Shown here in pieces: positions 17,277 through 27,241 of a stretch of DNA of 64,000 nt. The DNA comes from Mediterraneibacter massiliensis. GTDB lineage: Bacteria; Bacillota; Clostridia; Lachnospirales; Lachnospiraceae. Location of the stretch: assembly GCF_001487105.1 (NCBI RefSeq), contig NZ_LN913001.1:1265353-1329352 (forward strand), given 5' to 3'. Every line of letters begins with the position of its first letter. Position 1 is the stretch's first letter. The notes beneath the pieces are model-generated. The model had not been told where the DNA came from. It did no database searches and worked only from the letters and a program-made list of their open reading frames with translations. The translations under genes were made by a program, and so were the position numbers.

Positions 17277-17440
17277 AAGAAGCATATATAGGGCAGGAAC
17301 TGCCCGAATTAACGCCTGTGGAGATAGTAGGGCGAACGACGTTCAGTGAACGTCGGCTTTGAGCCGACCGAAGCGGAGCGGAGACACGAGGTCGATGAAG
17401 CAGGAAGCCCATTGGCTTTAGACAATGGGTAGTTCACGAA
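17277..17440 (+). ncRNA. Probable omega RNA (reRNA) and right end of the element
   Basis: In IS200/IS605 elements the guide RNA spans the tnpB 3' end and the downstream non-coding right end. Here about 160 bases after tnpB contain stable local pairings: GGGCAG/CTGCCC near 17291-17306, GACGTTC/GAACGTC near 17338-17353, CGGCT/AGCCG near 17353-17367, and the terminal hairpin 17408-17429. The guide would be host sequence just beyond the right end. Boundaries are inferred. Confidence 0.55.
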
Positions 17441-17530
17441 ATAAGAAAAGATTCTGGAGAATAATAATTCCTTGCAAGGCGTGGCTGTTTCGGCTATGCA
17501 GAAGATATAATAAGGAAAATGGTAATGAGA
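17441..17530. other. Short intergenic stretch between the element and the uvrB control region
   Basis: Host sequence immediately outside the IS200/IS605 right end; if the omega RNA reads through, its first bases would serve as guide. No gene is seen. Confidence 0.4.
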
Positions 17531-17586
17531 AGTACAGAACAAACATTCGATTTATTCTGTACTTTTATTTTATATTCTGATATAAT
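17531..17586 (+). promoter_or_regulatory. uvrB promoter region with LexA (SOS) box
   Basis: The sequence at 17536-17549, AGAACAAACATTCG, matches the Gram-positive LexA box CGAACRNRYGTTYG at 12 of 14 positions. It sits inside a perfect 9-base inverted repeat, 17531-17539 with 17555-17563. A perfect TATAAT lies at 17581-17586; the -35 region is weak (TGTACT at 17558-17563). LexA bound here would overlap the promoter, as expected for SOS-controlled uvrBA. Confidence 0.65.
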
Positions 17587-17628
17587 AGCCAGAGAGAATG
17601 AAGATAATAGATTCATAGGAGGAATTTC

Positions 17629-19617
17629 ATGGATCATTTTGAATTAGTATCAGAATATGCCCCTACCGGCGACCAGCCCCAAGCCATTGAGCAGCTTGTA
17701 AAAGGCTTCAAGGAAGGCAACCAATGCCAGACTTTACTAGGGGTCACCGGTTCCGGCAAGACTTTCACGATGGCGAACGTCATCGCACAATTAAATAAAC
17801 CGACGCTGATTATCGCCCACAACAAAACGCTGGCGGCGCAGCTCTATGGGGAATTCAAAGAATTCTTCCCCAATAATGCAGTAGAATATTTTGTATCCTA
17901 CTACGACTACTATCAACCGGAGGCCTATGTTCCTTCCTCAGACACCTACATTGCCAAGGATTCCTCTATCAATGATGAGATAGACAAGCTGCGCCTTTCA
18001 GCGACCATGGCTCTGATGGAGCGCAGGGACGTGGTGATCGTGGCAAGTGTTTCTTGTATATACGGACTGGGCAGTCCGGTAGATTATCAGAATATGGTAA
18101 TCTCTCTGCGACCGGGCATGATACGGGACAGAGATGAAGTGATGGCAAAGCTGGTAGAGATCCAATACGACCGCAATGAAATGGATTTTCATCGAGGGAC
18201 TTTCCGGGTAAGAGGGGATGTACTGGAAGTTATCCCAGCGAACTCTATGGATACAGCCATCCGTATTGAATGGTTTGGAGATGAGATCGACAGAATCACA
18301 GAAATAGATATTTTGACCGGAGAGATCAAAGATGAATTAAAGCATGCAGCGATCTTTCCAGCTTCTCACTATGTAGTCGACAGAGAAAATATTAATCGCG
18401 CAGTGAAAGACATAGAAGCAGAACTGAAAGAACGAGTAAAAGAGTTTAAACGCCAGGATAAGCTTTTGGAGGCACAGAGAATTGCGGAACGTACGAATTT
18501 TGATATAGAAATGCTCAAAGAGACAGGGTTTTGTTCGGGAATTGAGAATTATTCCCGTCATCTTGCAGGCCTAAAGCCGGGACAGGCTCCGTATACACTG
18601 ATCGACTATTTTCCGGATGATTTTATCATAATGATCGACGAGTCTCATAAGACTGTTCCACAGATCGGCGGTATGTATGCCGGCGATCAATCTAGGAAAT
18701 CGACATTGGTAGAGTATGGTTTTCGCCTGCCATCGGCAAAGGACAATCGTCCGCTGAATTTTGGAGAATTTGAATCTAAGATCAACCAAGTATTGTTTGT
18801 TTCCGCGACTCCGGGACCTTATGAAGAAGAGCATGAGCTTCTGCGGGCAGAGCAGGTGATCCGCCCTACGGGGCTTTTGGATCCGGAGGTCGTAGTCCGT
18901 CCGGTGGAAGGACAGATAGATGATCTGATCGGGGAGATCAACAAGGAGGTCTCCAAGAAGAATAAAGTGCTTGTAACGACGCTGACAAAGCGGATGGCAG
19001 AAGACCTGACAGAGTATATGCGTGAGGTGGGGATACGGGTAAAGTATCTTCATTCGGATATAGACACACTAGAGAGGACAGAAATCATACGAGATATGCG
19101 GCTGGATGTATTTGATGTGCTTGTAGGGATCAATCTGCTGCGAGAGGGACTGGACATTCCAGAGATCACATTGGTCGCAATTTTAGATGCGGACAAGGAA
19201 GGATTCCTCCGTTCTGAGACGTCGCTGATCCAGACCATCGGACGCGCGGCGCGGAACGCAGAAGGACATGTGATCATGTATGCAGACATGATCACAGACT
19301 CTATGCAACTGGCAATGGAGGAAACGAAGCGTCGCCGTGAGATCCAGATAAAATATAACGAGGAGCATGGGATCACGCCTAAGACTATACAGAAATCGGT
19401 ACGGGATCTGATCAGTATCTCAAAGAAAGTGGCAGCAGAAGAGATGCGTATGGAAAAAGACCCAGAATCTATGAGCCGGAAAGAATTGGAAAAATTAGTG
19501 GCAGATATCACAAAACAAATGAAGAAGGCGGCGGCAGAATTAAATTTTGAGACGGCGGCAGAATTACGTGATAAATTGTTACAGTTAAAAAAATCTTTGC
19601 ATGAAATGGATGAATAG
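17629..19617 (+). CDS. uvrB: Excinuclease ABC subunit B
   Basis: A 662-residue DNA damage-verifying helicase of nucleotide excision repair. It has Walker [15 protein letters not shown] (about residues 38-51), the beta-hairpin region [18 protein letters not shown] (about 91-108) that locks the damaged strand, motif [11 protein letters not shown] (about 535-543) and a C-terminal UVR domain for UvrC contact (about 620-655). It starts after an AGGAGG site. uvrA follows after 18 bases, so the two are one operon. Confidence 0.98.
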   Translation: MDHFELVSEYAPTGDQPQAIEQLVKGFKEGNQCQTLLGVTGSGKTFTMANVIAQLNKPTLIIAHNKTLAAQLYGEFKEFFPNNAVEYFVSYYDYYQPEAYVPSSDTYIAKDSSINDEIDKLRLSATMALMERRDVVIVASVSCIYGLGSPVDYQNMVISLRPGMIRDRDEVMAKLVEIQYDRNEMDFHRGTFRVRGDVLEVIPANSMDTAIRIEWFGDEIDRITEIDILTGEIKDELKHAAIFPASHYVVDRENINRAVKDIEAELKERVKEFKRQDKLLEAQRIAERTNFDIEMLKETGFCSGIENYSRHLAGLKPGQAPYTLIDYFPDDFIIMIDESHKTVPQIGGMYAGDQSRKSTLVEYGFRLPSAKDNRPLNFGEFESKINQVLFVSATPGPYEEEHELLRAEQVIRPTGLLDPEVVVRPVEGQIDDLIGEINKEVSKKNKVLVTTLTKRMAEDLTEYMREVGIRVKYLHSDIDTLERTEIIRDMRLDVFDVLVGINLLREGLDIPEITLVAILDADKEGFLRSETSLIQTIGRAARNAEGHVIMYADMITDSMQLAMEETKRRREIQIKYNEEHGITPKTIQKSVRDLISISKKVAAEEMRMEKDPESMSRKELEKLVADITKQMKKAAAELNFETAAELRDKLLQLKKSLHEMDE

Positions 19618-19635
19618 AAAGGATAAAACCACAAT

Positions 19636-22482
19636 ATGGGCATAAAGATGGATGCGCGGAAGTATATCAAGATACGAGGCGCAAATGAAAATAACTTAAA
19701 AAATATAGATTTGGATATACCAAGAAATGAACTGGTCGTTCTTACCGGTTTGAGCGGATCAGGGAAATCTTCCCTGGCATTTGACACGATTTATGCGGAA
19801 GGACAAAGGCGATATATGGAGTCGCTTTCTTCTTATGCCAGACAATTCTTAGGGCAGATGGAGAAACCAAATGTAGAAAGTATAGAAGGACTGTCTCCGG
19901 CAATTTCCATCGACCAGAAGTCGACAAATCACAATCCGCGTTCTACAGTCGGGACTGTAACCGAAATCTATGATTATTTTCGTTTGCTCTATGCGAGGGT
20001 CGGAATCCCGCATTGTCCGAAATGCGGCAGGGAAATCAAAAAGCAGACTGTAGATCAGATGGTAGATCAGGTGATGGCGCTCCCGGAAGGTACAAGGATC
20101 CAGCTTTTGGCACCGGTAGTCAGAGGCAGGAAAGGAACGCATACTAAATTATTTGAAAGGGCCAAAAAGAGCGGGTATGTACGTGTACGTGTAGATGGAA
20201 ATCTGTATGAACTTTCTGAAGAGATACAGTTGGATAAAAACATCAAACATACGATCGAGATCATAGTAGATCGCCTGATCGTAAAACCGGGAATAGAAAA
20301 ACGTCTGACCGACTCTGTGGAAAGCGTATTGCATCTGGCGGAAGGTCTGCTTGTTGTAGATGTAATAGGAGGCAGGCCGCTGAATTTCAGTCAGAGTTTC
20401 TCCTGCCCGGACTGCGGGATCAGTATTGAGGAGATCGAACCTAGAAGTTTTTCCTTCAATAATCCGTTTGGCGCATGTCCGGACTGTTATGGACTGGGCT
20501 ATAAGATGGAATTCGCAGAAGAACTGATGATCCCAGATCCGTCTTTGTCTATCAGAGAAGGAGCGATCACAGTCCTGGGCTGGCAGTCCTGTGCAGATAA
20601 ATCTAGTTTTACGAGGGCGATCTTAGACGCTTTGTGCAAGGAATATAAATTTGATCTGGATACGCCCTTTGAAAAGTACCCGAAAAAAATTCATGATGTA
20701 TTAATTTATGGTACAAATGGTAAATCTGTAAAGGTGTATTATAAAGGTCAGCGTGGGGAAGGCGTCTATGACGTGGTGTTTGAAGGATTGATAAAAAATG
20801 TAGAACGCAGATACCGTGAAACAGGTTCAGAAGCGATGAAGGCGGAATATGAGACGTTTATGAATATTACGCCGTGCTCTGCCTGTGGCGGACAAAGATT
20901 AAAGCCCGGCGCACTGGCAGTGACTGTAGGAGGAAAGAATATTGCAGAGGTGACGGCGCTTTCAATTGAAAAGCTGCAGCAATTTCTATCCGGCCTGGAA
21001 TTGACGGATACGCAAAAAATGATCGGAAGCCAGATTTTAAAAGAGATCAAAGCCAGGACGCAGTTTTTGATGGATGTGGGATTAGAATATCTGACCCTTT
21101 CCAGAGCGGCAGGCTCCTTATCCGGAGGAGAAGCGCAGAGGATCAGGCTGGCGACTCAGATAGGGTCTGGTCTGGTAGGTGTGGCGTATATTTTGGATGA
21201 GCCGAGTATCGGGCTGCACCAAAGAGATAATGATAAACTGCTGGCTACGTTAAAACACCTGCGGGATCTGGGAAACACTTTGATCGTAGTGGAGCATGAT
21301 GAAGATACAATGCTTGCGGCAGACTGCATTGTAGACATTGGACCAGGAGCAGGAGAACATGGCGGTGAAGTTATTGCGGTAGGCACGGCAAAGGAGATTA
21401 TGAAAAATGAAAAATCTGTAACAGGCGCTTATCTAAGCGGAAAAATAAAAATTCCGGTTCCGAAGGAAAGAAAGAAACCAATAGGTTTCTTAAAGATTGT
21501 CGGCGCTCAGGAAAATAATTTGAAAAATATAGATGTAGAGATTCCACTGGGGGTGATGACTTGTGTTACAGGTGTTTCCGGTTCCGGGAAGAGCTCCCTG
21601 ATCAATGAAATCTTATATAAAAAGCTGGCAAAGGAATTAAACCATGCCCGTACGATCCCGGGAAAGCATAAAAGGATTGAAGGACTGGAACAGGTGGATA
21701 AAGTGATCGCTATCGATCAGTCGCCGATCGGCAGAACACCACGTTCAAATCCGGCGACGTATACAGGCGTGTTTGACTTGATCCGTGATTTGTTTGCGGC
21801 TACGCCGGATGCGAAAGCGAGAGGATACAAAAAGGGAAGGTTTAGTTTTAATGTCAAGGGCGGACGCTGTGAGGCATGCAGTGGGGACGGGATCATAAAG
21901 ATTGCGATGCATTTTTTGCCGGATGTGTATGTGCCATGTGAAGTTTGCGGGGGAAAACGATACAATCGAGAGACGCTGGAAGTAAAATACAAAGGGAAAA
22001 CGATCTATGATGTCCTGAATATGACGGTGGAAGAAGCGTTGAAGTTTTTTGAACATGTTCCGAGTATTCGGAGAAAAATGGAGACACTAAATGACGTAGG
22101 ACTCTCGTATATTCGTCTGGGACAGCCCTCTACGGAACTTTCCGGCGGCGAGGCACAGCGTATTAAATTGGCTTCTGAATTAAGCCGGAGAAGTACAGGG
22201 AAAACGGTATATATCTTAGATGAACCTACCACAGGTCTGCACTTTGCGGATGTGCATAAACTGACGGAGATCCTGCGCAGGTTATCAGGAGACGGCAATA
22301 CGGTAGTGGTGATCGAACATAACCTGGATGTGATCAAAACAGCAGATTATATTATCGATATTGGACCAGAGGGAGGCGACAAAGGCGGTACGATCGTTGC
22401 TGTGGGTACGCCGGAAGAGGTGACAAAGAATAAAAAATCATATACAGGCAAGTATATAGACGCAATCCTTAAGAAAAACTAA
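19636..22482 (+). CDS. uvrA: Excinuclease ABC subunit A
   Basis: A 948-residue damage-recognition ATPase. The two ABC modules show Walker [15 protein letters not shown] (about residues 36-49) and [14 protein letters not shown] (about 640-653), and two signatures LSGGEAQRI. Zinc-binding pairs [26 protein letters not shown] and CEVCGGKR are present, as in full-length UvrA. The start could be 19636 or the ATG at 19648 ([11 protein letters not shown]); the first is kept because GAAAGGA lies upstream. A weak hairpin near 22559-22583 follows. Confidence 0.97.
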   Translation: MGIKMDARKYIKIRGANENNLKNIDLDIPRNELVVLTGLSGSGKSSLAFDTIYAEGQRRYMESLSSYARQFLGQMEKPNVESIEGLSPAISIDQKSTNHNPRSTVGTVTEIYDYFRLLYARVGIPHCPKCGREIKKQTVDQMVDQVMALPEGTRIQLLAPVVRGRKGTHTKLFERAKKSGYVRVRVDGNLYELSEEIQLDKNIKHTIEIIVDRLIVKPGIEKRLTDSVESVLHLAEGLLVVDVIGGRPLNFSQSFSCPDCGISIEEIEPRSFSFNNPFGACPDCYGLGYKMEFAEELMIPDPSLSIREGAITVLGWQSCADKSSFTRAILDALCKEYKFDLDTPFEKYPKKIHDVLIYGTNGKSVKVYYKGQRGEGVYDVVFEGLIKNVERRYRETGSEAMKAEYETFMNITPCSACGGQRLKPGALAVTVGGKNIAEVTALSIEKLQQFLSGLELTDTQKMIGSQILKEIKARTQFLMDVGLEYLTLSRAAGSLSGGEAQRIRLATQIGSGLVGVAYILDEPSIGLHQRDNDKLLATLKHLRDLGNTLIVVEHDEDTMLAADCIVDIGPGAGEHGGEVIAVGTAKEIMKNEKSVTGAYLSGKIKIPVPKERKKPIGFLKIVGAQENNLKNIDVEIPLGVMTCVTGVSGSGKSSLINEILYKKLAKELNHARTIPGKHKRIEGLEQVDKVIAIDQSPIGRTPRSNPATYTGVFDLIRDLFAATPDAKARGYKKGRFSFNVKGGRCEACSGDGIIKIAMHFLPDVYVPCEVCGGKRYNRETLEVKYKGKTIYDVLNMTVEEALKFFEHVPSIRRKMETLNDVGLSYIRLGQPSTELSGGEAQRIKLASELSRRSTGKTVYILDEPTTGLHFADVHKLTEILRRLSGDGNTVVVIEHNLDVIKTADYIIDIGPEGGDKGGTIVAVGTPEEVTKNKKSYTGKYIDAILKKN

Positions 22483-22558
22483 AAATATGAAAAAGGGGTT
22501 TCCATTTCAGAAAAAGTTTATTATACTAATTGGTGCAGATACCCTCAGTGTGTGGATA

Positions 22559-22587
22559 GACAAAATTGTGAGACGGTTTTGTCTGTT
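22559..22587 (+). terminator. Possible weak terminator after uvrA
   Basis: Seven-base arms GACAAAA at 22559-22565 and TTTTGTC at 22577-22583 can pair over an 11-base loop and are followed by TGTTT. The stem is A/T-rich and the T run short, so function is uncertain. Confidence 0.35.
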
Positions 22588-22729
22588 TCTCGTATACTAA
22601 GGGTAAAGGAGCATATGGGGATGGATGCTTTATCTGCAACAGTGATCGGATAAAATCTTGTCTTATGAGACAGAAAGATACAGGGGATAAGAGTGGAAGA
22701 GTATAGAGAAATTAGAAGGGAGAGTCGAT

Positions 22730-23719
22730 ATGTCAGTGGATATCGGGATAGATTTAGGTACGGCAAGTGTACTGGTATACGTAAAGGGAAAAGGCGTAGT
22801 ATTAAAGGAGCCGTCGGTAGTGGCTTTTGACAGAGATACAAATGTGATCAAGGCGATCGGGGAGGAAGCGCGTCTGATGCTCGGGCGGACACCGGGGAAT
22901 ATCATAGCAGTCCGGCCTCTGCGTCAGGGAGTAATCTCAGATTACACAGTGACGGAGAAAATGATCAAGTATTTTGTACAGAAGTCTTTAGGAAAGCGTA
23001 CGTTCAAGAAACCACGTATCAGCATCTGTGTGCCGAGCGGTGTTACGGAAGTAGAGAAGAAAGCAGTAGAAGAGGCTACTTTTGCGGCCGGCGCAAGAGA
23101 AGTACATTTGATCGAGGAACCGGTAGCAGCGGCTATCGGAGCCGGGATAGATATTGCAAAACCATGTGGAAATATGATCGTAGATATAGGCGGCGGAACA
23201 GCGGATATTGCTGTGATCTCACTGGGCGGTACAGTCGTCAATACGTCCATAAAAGTTGCAGGCGATGATTTTGACGAGGCAATCGTCAGATATATGCGGA
23301 AGAAGCATAATCTTCTGATCGGCGAGCGTACGGCTGAAGATATAAAGATCAAAATCGGAACAACGTATCCTCTGGTGGAGGAAGAGACACTGGAAGTCAG
23401 AGGAAGGAACCTGGTGACAGGTCTGCCCAAGACCGTGACGGTGACGTCCTCCGAGACAGAGGAAGCGCTCAGAGAAGCAACCGGGCAGATCGTAGAAGCG
23501 GTTATTTCTGTACTGGAACAGACACCGCCGGAGCTGTCTGCTGATATTTTGGACAGAGGTATCGTCTTGACAGGAGGCGGCGCTATGCTGCGTGGTCTAG
23601 AAGAATTGATAGAAGAAAAGACAGGAATTAATACGATGACGGCAGAAGATCCGATGAAGGTAGTTGCAATAGGAACAGGGCAGTTTGTCGAATTTATGAG
23701 CGGCAGAAAAGATTTTTAG
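22730..23719 (+). CDS. Actin-like rod-shape protein (MreB/Mbl family)
   Basis: A 329-residue bacterial actin that forms membrane-bound filaments steering cell-wall synthesis. The phosphate-1 motif GIDLGTASVLVYVKG lies at about residues 5-19, the connector/phosphate-2 region MIVDIGGGTADIAVISLGG at about 157-175, and the adenosine motif ILDRGIVLTGGGAMLRG at about 277-293. It is alone, not beside mreC and mreD, so it is more likely an Mbl- or MreBH-like paralogue than the primary mreB. GGGAGAG precedes the ATG. Confidence 0.92.
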   Translation: MSVDIGIDLGTASVLVYVKGKGVVLKEPSVVAFDRDTNVIKAIGEEARLMLGRTPGNIIAVRPLRQGVISDYTVTEKMIKYFVQKSLGKRTFKKPRISICVPSGVTEVEKKAVEEATFAAGAREVHLIEEPVAAAIGAGIDIAKPCGNMIVDIGGGTADIAVISLGGTVVNTSIKVAGDDFDEAIVRYMRKKHNLLIGERTAEDIKIKIGTTYPLVEEETLEVRGRNLVTGLPKTVTVTSSETEEALREATGQIVEAVISVLEQTPPELSADILDRGIVLTGGGAMLRGLEELIEEKTGINTMTAEDPMKVVAIGTGQFVEFMSGRKDF

Positions 23720-23869
23720 ATTGTAGGATAAAATCAACAAAGAACAGGGAACGGGGGTGTGGTCTTTGAGAGGGCATATCTCCGTTTCTATATGTTGTCT
23801 TTATATAGTTGCTTCTATAAATAATTATAGGAAAAATCGAGCTGTATACGGGGAGAGAAGGAGAAAAGC

Positions 23870-26080
23870 GTGGAAGTAGTTACTGGGTATGTGGAACATA
23901 TTGTATTTCGGAATGAAGAGAATGGATATACAGTGCTGAATCTGGAAAATGAAGATGGAGAGATCACTTGCGTTGGAGAGTTTAATTTTATCAGTGAAGG
24001 AGAACTGTTGGAACTGCATGGAGAATATGTAAATCATAATGTATATGGAAGCCAGTTTAAGGTAGTTTTACATAAGGTAAAAGAGCCGGAAGACAAAGTA
24101 TCTATCGAAAGATACTTGGGGTCTGGGGCTGTGAAAGGGGTAGGAGCAGCGCTGGCGGGGCGGATTGTGGCAAAGTTTCGGGAAGATACCTTCCGGATCA
24201 TTGAGCAGGAACCGGAAAGGCTGGCAGAAGTAAAAGGGATCAGTGAGAGAAAAGCGCAGGAGATTGCTGAGCAGATAGCGGCAAAGAAGGATATGCGCCA
24301 GGCCATGATCTATCTTCAGAAATACGGGATCTCCATTACTCTGGCGGCAAAGATTTATAAGCATTATGGAGAAAAAGTATACCGTGTGTTGGAAGAAAAT
24401 CCTTACCAGCTTGCAGACAATATAGAGGGAATCGGCTTTAAAACGGCAGATGAGATCGCTTCCCGGATCGGGATACACACAGATTCAGATTATCGGATCC
24501 GCAGCGGATTGTTTTACACATTACAGCAGGCAGTTGGGGAAGGGCATATTTATCTTCCGCAGGATATCCTGCTGAGAAGGGCAGGAGAACTTTTGGAGAT
24601 AGAGATCCAAGATATTGAAAAATATGTGATGGATCTATGTGTGGAGCGCAAGACAGTAATGAAAGAGACGGAAGGCGAAATCCGTGTGTACCCCGCCCAT
24701 TATTATTATATGGAACTCAATACAGCAAAAATGCTTCATGATTTAGATATAGACTGTAAAATGCCAGAAGATATGATGGAAAAGCGCTTGAAAAAAGTGG
24801 AGGAACAGGAAAATATTTCTCTGGACATATTACAGCACAAGGCAGTGATCGAAGCAATCAAGCATGGGCTTTTGATACTGACGGGCGGACCGGGTACCGG
24901 GAAGACGACGACCATTAATACGATGATACAATTTTTTGAAAAGGAAGGGATGAGTATTTTACTGGCAGCGCCTACCGGGAGGGCGGCAAAACGAATGACG
25001 GAGGCGACGGGCTATGAGGCGCAGACAATACATCGTCTGCTGGAGGTAAACGGCAACCCGGAGGAGGAAGGAAATGTAGGCGGTTTTATGAAGAACCGCG
25101 ACAATCCTCTGGAGGCAGATGTGCTCATCATCGATGAAATGTCCATGGTGGATCTGCCACTTATGCATGCGCTTTTATCCGCGGTGATTCCGGGCACGCG
25201 TCTCGTACTGGTAGGCGATGTGGATCAGCTTCCGTCCGTAGGTCCGGGAAGCGTCCTGAAAGATATCATTTCTTCAAACCGGTTTCCGGTCGTGACATTG
25301 ACAAAAATATTCCGGCAGGCAGGACAGAGCGATATTGTGGTAAACGCACATAAGATCAATGCCGGTGAACCGGTGGTCTTGGATAATAAAAGCAGAGACT
25401 TTTTCTTTTTGAAACGGCAGGAAGCAGATGTTATCATCAGTGTAGTTATTACACTGATCCAAAAGAAGCTGCCGAAATATGTAGATGCACTTCCTACAGA
25501 GATACAAGTGATGACGCCTACCAGAAAGGGACTTCTTGGGGTAGAAAGATTAAACACGATCCTACAGAAATATTTGAACCCTGCGGAACCGCAGAAACAA
25601 GAAAAGGAAATAAACGGCAGGATATTCCGGGTGGGAGATAAAGTGATGCAGATAAAAAACAACTATCAGCTGGAATGGGAAGTCAGTACGAAGTTCGGGC
25701 TCGTGGTAGACAAGGGGCTGGGTGTGTTCAATGGAGATATGGGGATCATCCGAGATATTTATTTTTATGATGAGACGGTAGAAGTAGAGTATGAAGAAGG
25801 ACGCAAAGTAAAATATTCGTTTGACATGCTGGATGAGTTAGAACTTGCCTATGCGATCACGGTACATAAATCCCAGGGAAGCGAGTACCCGGCAGTGATC
25901 ATTCCGCTTCTTCCGGGTCCTAGACTTTTGTATAACCGCAATCTGTTGTACACAGCTGTGACAAGGGCAAAAAAATGTCTAACAATTGTAGGGAGTGATG
26001 CGACATTTCAGGAAATGATACAAAACAAAAACGAACAGAACAGATACACAAGCCTGGCAGAACGCATAGCCGAATTTTAG
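23870..26080 (+). CDS. recD2: ATP-dependent RecD2-type helicase
   Basis: A 736-residue 5'-3' superfamily 1B DNA helicase of the RecD2 type, which works without RecBC. The N-terminal domain is OB-like (about residues 1-75), followed by helix-hairpin-helix stretches (GVGAALAGRI, KGISERKAQEI, IEGIGFKTADEI). The motor has Walker A LTGGPGTGKTTT (about 338-349), Walker B IIDEMSMVD, and the motif AITVHKSQGSEYPAVI near 660. The start is GTG at 23870 after GAAGGAG. The stop codon at 26078-26080 overlaps the region where comF must begin. Confidence 0.95.
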   Translation: MEVVTGYVEHIVFRNEENGYTVLNLENEDGEITCVGEFNFISEGELLELHGEYVNHNVYGSQFKVVLHKVKEPEDKVSIERYLGSGAVKGVGAALAGRIVAKFREDTFRIIEQEPERLAEVKGISERKAQEIAEQIAAKKDMRQAMIYLQKYGISITLAAKIYKHYGEKVYRVLEENPYQLADNIEGIGFKTADEIASRIGIHTDSDYRIRSGLFYTLQQAVGEGHIYLPQDILLRRAGELLEIEIQDIEKYVMDLCVERKTVMKETEGEIRVYPAHYYYMELNTAKMLHDLDIDCKMPEDMMEKRLKKVEEQENISLDILQHKAVIEAIKHGLLILTGGPGTGKTTTINTMIQFFEKEGMSILLAAPTGRAAKRMTEATGYEAQTIHRLLEVNGNPEEEGNVGGFMKNRDNPLEADVLIIDEMSMVDLPLMHALLSAVIPGTRLVLVGDVDQLPSVGPGSVLKDIISSNRFPVVTLTKIFRQAGQSDIVVNAHKINAGEPVVLDNKSRDFFFLKRQEADVIISVVITLIQKKLPKYVDALPTEIQVMTPTRKGLLGVERLNTILQKYLNPAEPQKQEKEINGRIFRVGDKVMQIKNNYQLEWEVSTKFGLVVDKGLGVFNGDMGIIRDIYFYDETVEVEYEEGRKVKYSFDMLDELELAYAITVHKSQGSEYPAVIIPLLPGPRLLYNRNLLYTAVTRAKKCLTIVGSDATFQEMIQNKNEQNRYTSLAERIAEF

Positions 26081-26082
26081 AT

Positions 26083-26760
26083 CTGTTATATCCACCGGTA
26101 TGTCCGTTTTGTGGACGGATAGAAAGGAAAGGCATCTGTGCTGTATGCAGAAAAAAGATCGTCTATATAGATGAGCCGCGCTGCATGAAGTGTGGAAAAC
26201 CATTGGAGACAGAAGAGGAAGAATATTGCAGTGACTGTCTGCGGCATACACTGTCCTATGCTCAGGGAAGGAGTCTTTGGGTACATAAAGAGCCGGTAAG
26301 TACGGCTATCTATCAGTTTAAATATCATAATAAAAGAGTGTATGCAGACGTTTTTGGAGAAGAACTTGCGAAACGGTATGGCAGACAGATAGAAAATTGG
26401 AAGATTGAAGAAATTCTCCCAATCCCTCTTCATTCGTCAAGGCAGAGGAGGAGAGGTTTCAATCAGGCAGAGCTGGTGGCGAGAAAGCTTGGAGAATATA
26501 TGGAGATCCCGGTAAACGCAGGCGCACTGCGAAGAGTTAGAAAAACGATGCCGCAGAAACTGCTCAGCGACAGTGAGAGAAGGGAAAACATACAAAGGGC
26601 ATTTGGGGTGGAAAAAACGTGGAAACCAAAGAGAAATGTATTGTTGATCGATGATATCTATACGACCGGAAATACGATACACGCGGCAGCAAAAATATTA
26701 AAAAAAGCAGGCGCTCAAAATGTCTATTTTTTGACTATAAGCATTGGACAAGGGCTCTGA
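26083..26760 (+). CDS. comF: ComF-family phosphoribosyltransferase-like protein, non-ATG start
   Basis: A competence- and DNA-processing-associated protein with an N-terminal four-Cys zinc region and a C-terminal PRT-type domain. The first ATG (26185) would give 191 residues but cut away half the zinc ribbon. In the same frame, upstream codons read LLYPPVCPFCGR and then CAVC, matching normal ComF starts; the later pair is MKCGK and CSDC. The PRPP loop VLLIDDIYTTGNTIHA (about residues 185-200 of the longer form) and the basic SSRQRRRGFNQAE motif are present. No ATG, GTG or TTG exists between the in-frame stop at 25996 and 26185, so CTG at 26083 or ATT at 26074 must serve. CTG is shown as the start, with modest certainty. 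Confidence 0.8.
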   Translation: MLYPPVCPFCGRIERKGICAVCRKKIVYIDEPRCMKCGKPLETEEEEYCSDCLRHTLSYAQGRSLWVHKEPVSTAIYQFKYHNKRVYADVFGEELAKRYGRQIENWKIEEILPIPLHSSRQRRRGFNQAELVARKLGEYMEIPVNAGALRRVRKTMPQKLLSDSERRENIQRAFGVEKTWKPKRNVLLIDDIYTTGNTIHAAAKILKKAGAQNVYFLTISIGQGL

Positions 26761-26774
26761 GTGTATGCTATACT
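26745..26774 (+). promoter_or_regulatory. Candidate promoter inside the comF end
   Basis: TGGACA at 26745-26750, an 18-base spacer and TATACT at 26769-26774 with an upstream TG (extended -10) lie at the comF stop codon. They could drive the membrane protein-cdaA operon. Confidence 0.45.
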
Positions 26775-26812
26775 AAAAATGATGTGTTAGCATAAGTGCG
26801 AGAAAAAATAAC

Positions 26813-27238
26813 GTGAAGAATAGAAAGGTGTGCAGAGTATATATGTTGGATAAAGGCAGGATACGGCTGATGACAAAAACAGCAATTTACGAGAAACATC
26901 AGGCTGAAGAAGATTTGAAAATCAGCAGTTATTATAAAAAGGATTATGCAAGTCTCCATACATGGCTGACACTTGTGTGGATTACGATCGGATACGCCTG
27001 TCTGGCAGGCGGGATTGTGTTCTGCTATTCAGACAGTCTGCTGCAAAATCTAGATTTTACAAAATTATTTGTCATAGCGGCTGTGGCGATCGGTGCTTAC
27101 CTTGTTCTGATCGTTATATACGGGATCTGTGCGAGCAGTTTTTATAAGAAAAAACACAATAAAGCAAAGCAAAGAGTAAAGAAATATTACAGGGATCTAT
27201 CCCGTATCGGAAAGTTGTATATGAAGGAGAAAAGGTAG
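26813..27238 (+). CDS. Small two-helix membrane protein of unknown function
   Basis: Up to 141 residues with two clear membrane helices, about residues 50-70 (TLVWITIGYACLAGGIVFCY) and 82-104 (LFVIAAVAIGAYLVLIVIYG), and charged ends. The C-terminal tail is Lys-rich and helical. Three starts are possible: GTG at 26813, ATG at 26843 and ATG at 26870 (MTKTAIYEKH). The conserved-looking part begins at the last one, so the longer N terminus may not be translated. It ends 3 bases before the next membrane gene, so they are co-translated. No function is recognised. Confidence 0.7.
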   Translation: MKNRKVCRVYMLDKGRIRLMTKTAIYEKHQAEEDLKISSYYKKDYASLHTWLTLVWITIGYACLAGGIVFCYSDSLLQNLDFTKLFVIAAVAIGAYLVLIVIYGICASSFYKKKHNKAKQRVKKYYRDLSRIGKLYMKEKR

Positions 27239-27241
27239 ATT

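Larger units (their letters stand above)
15670..17440 (+). mobile_element. IS200/IS605-type element with tnpA and tnpB
   Basis: Two co-directional genes, a Y1 HUH transposase and TnpB, are flanked by related hairpins. On the left, 15675-15719 folds through GGCTA/TAGCC and CCCAC/GTGGG arms with TGGCTTTAGAC in the loop region. On the right, CCCATTG at 17408-17414 pairs with CAATGGG at 17423-17429 around GCTTTAGA. These elements lack long terminal inverted repeats and move as single strands, so the subterminal hairpins mark the ends. Both genes are intact. Exact cleavage sites were not fixed; the limits are approximate. Confidence 0.85.
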
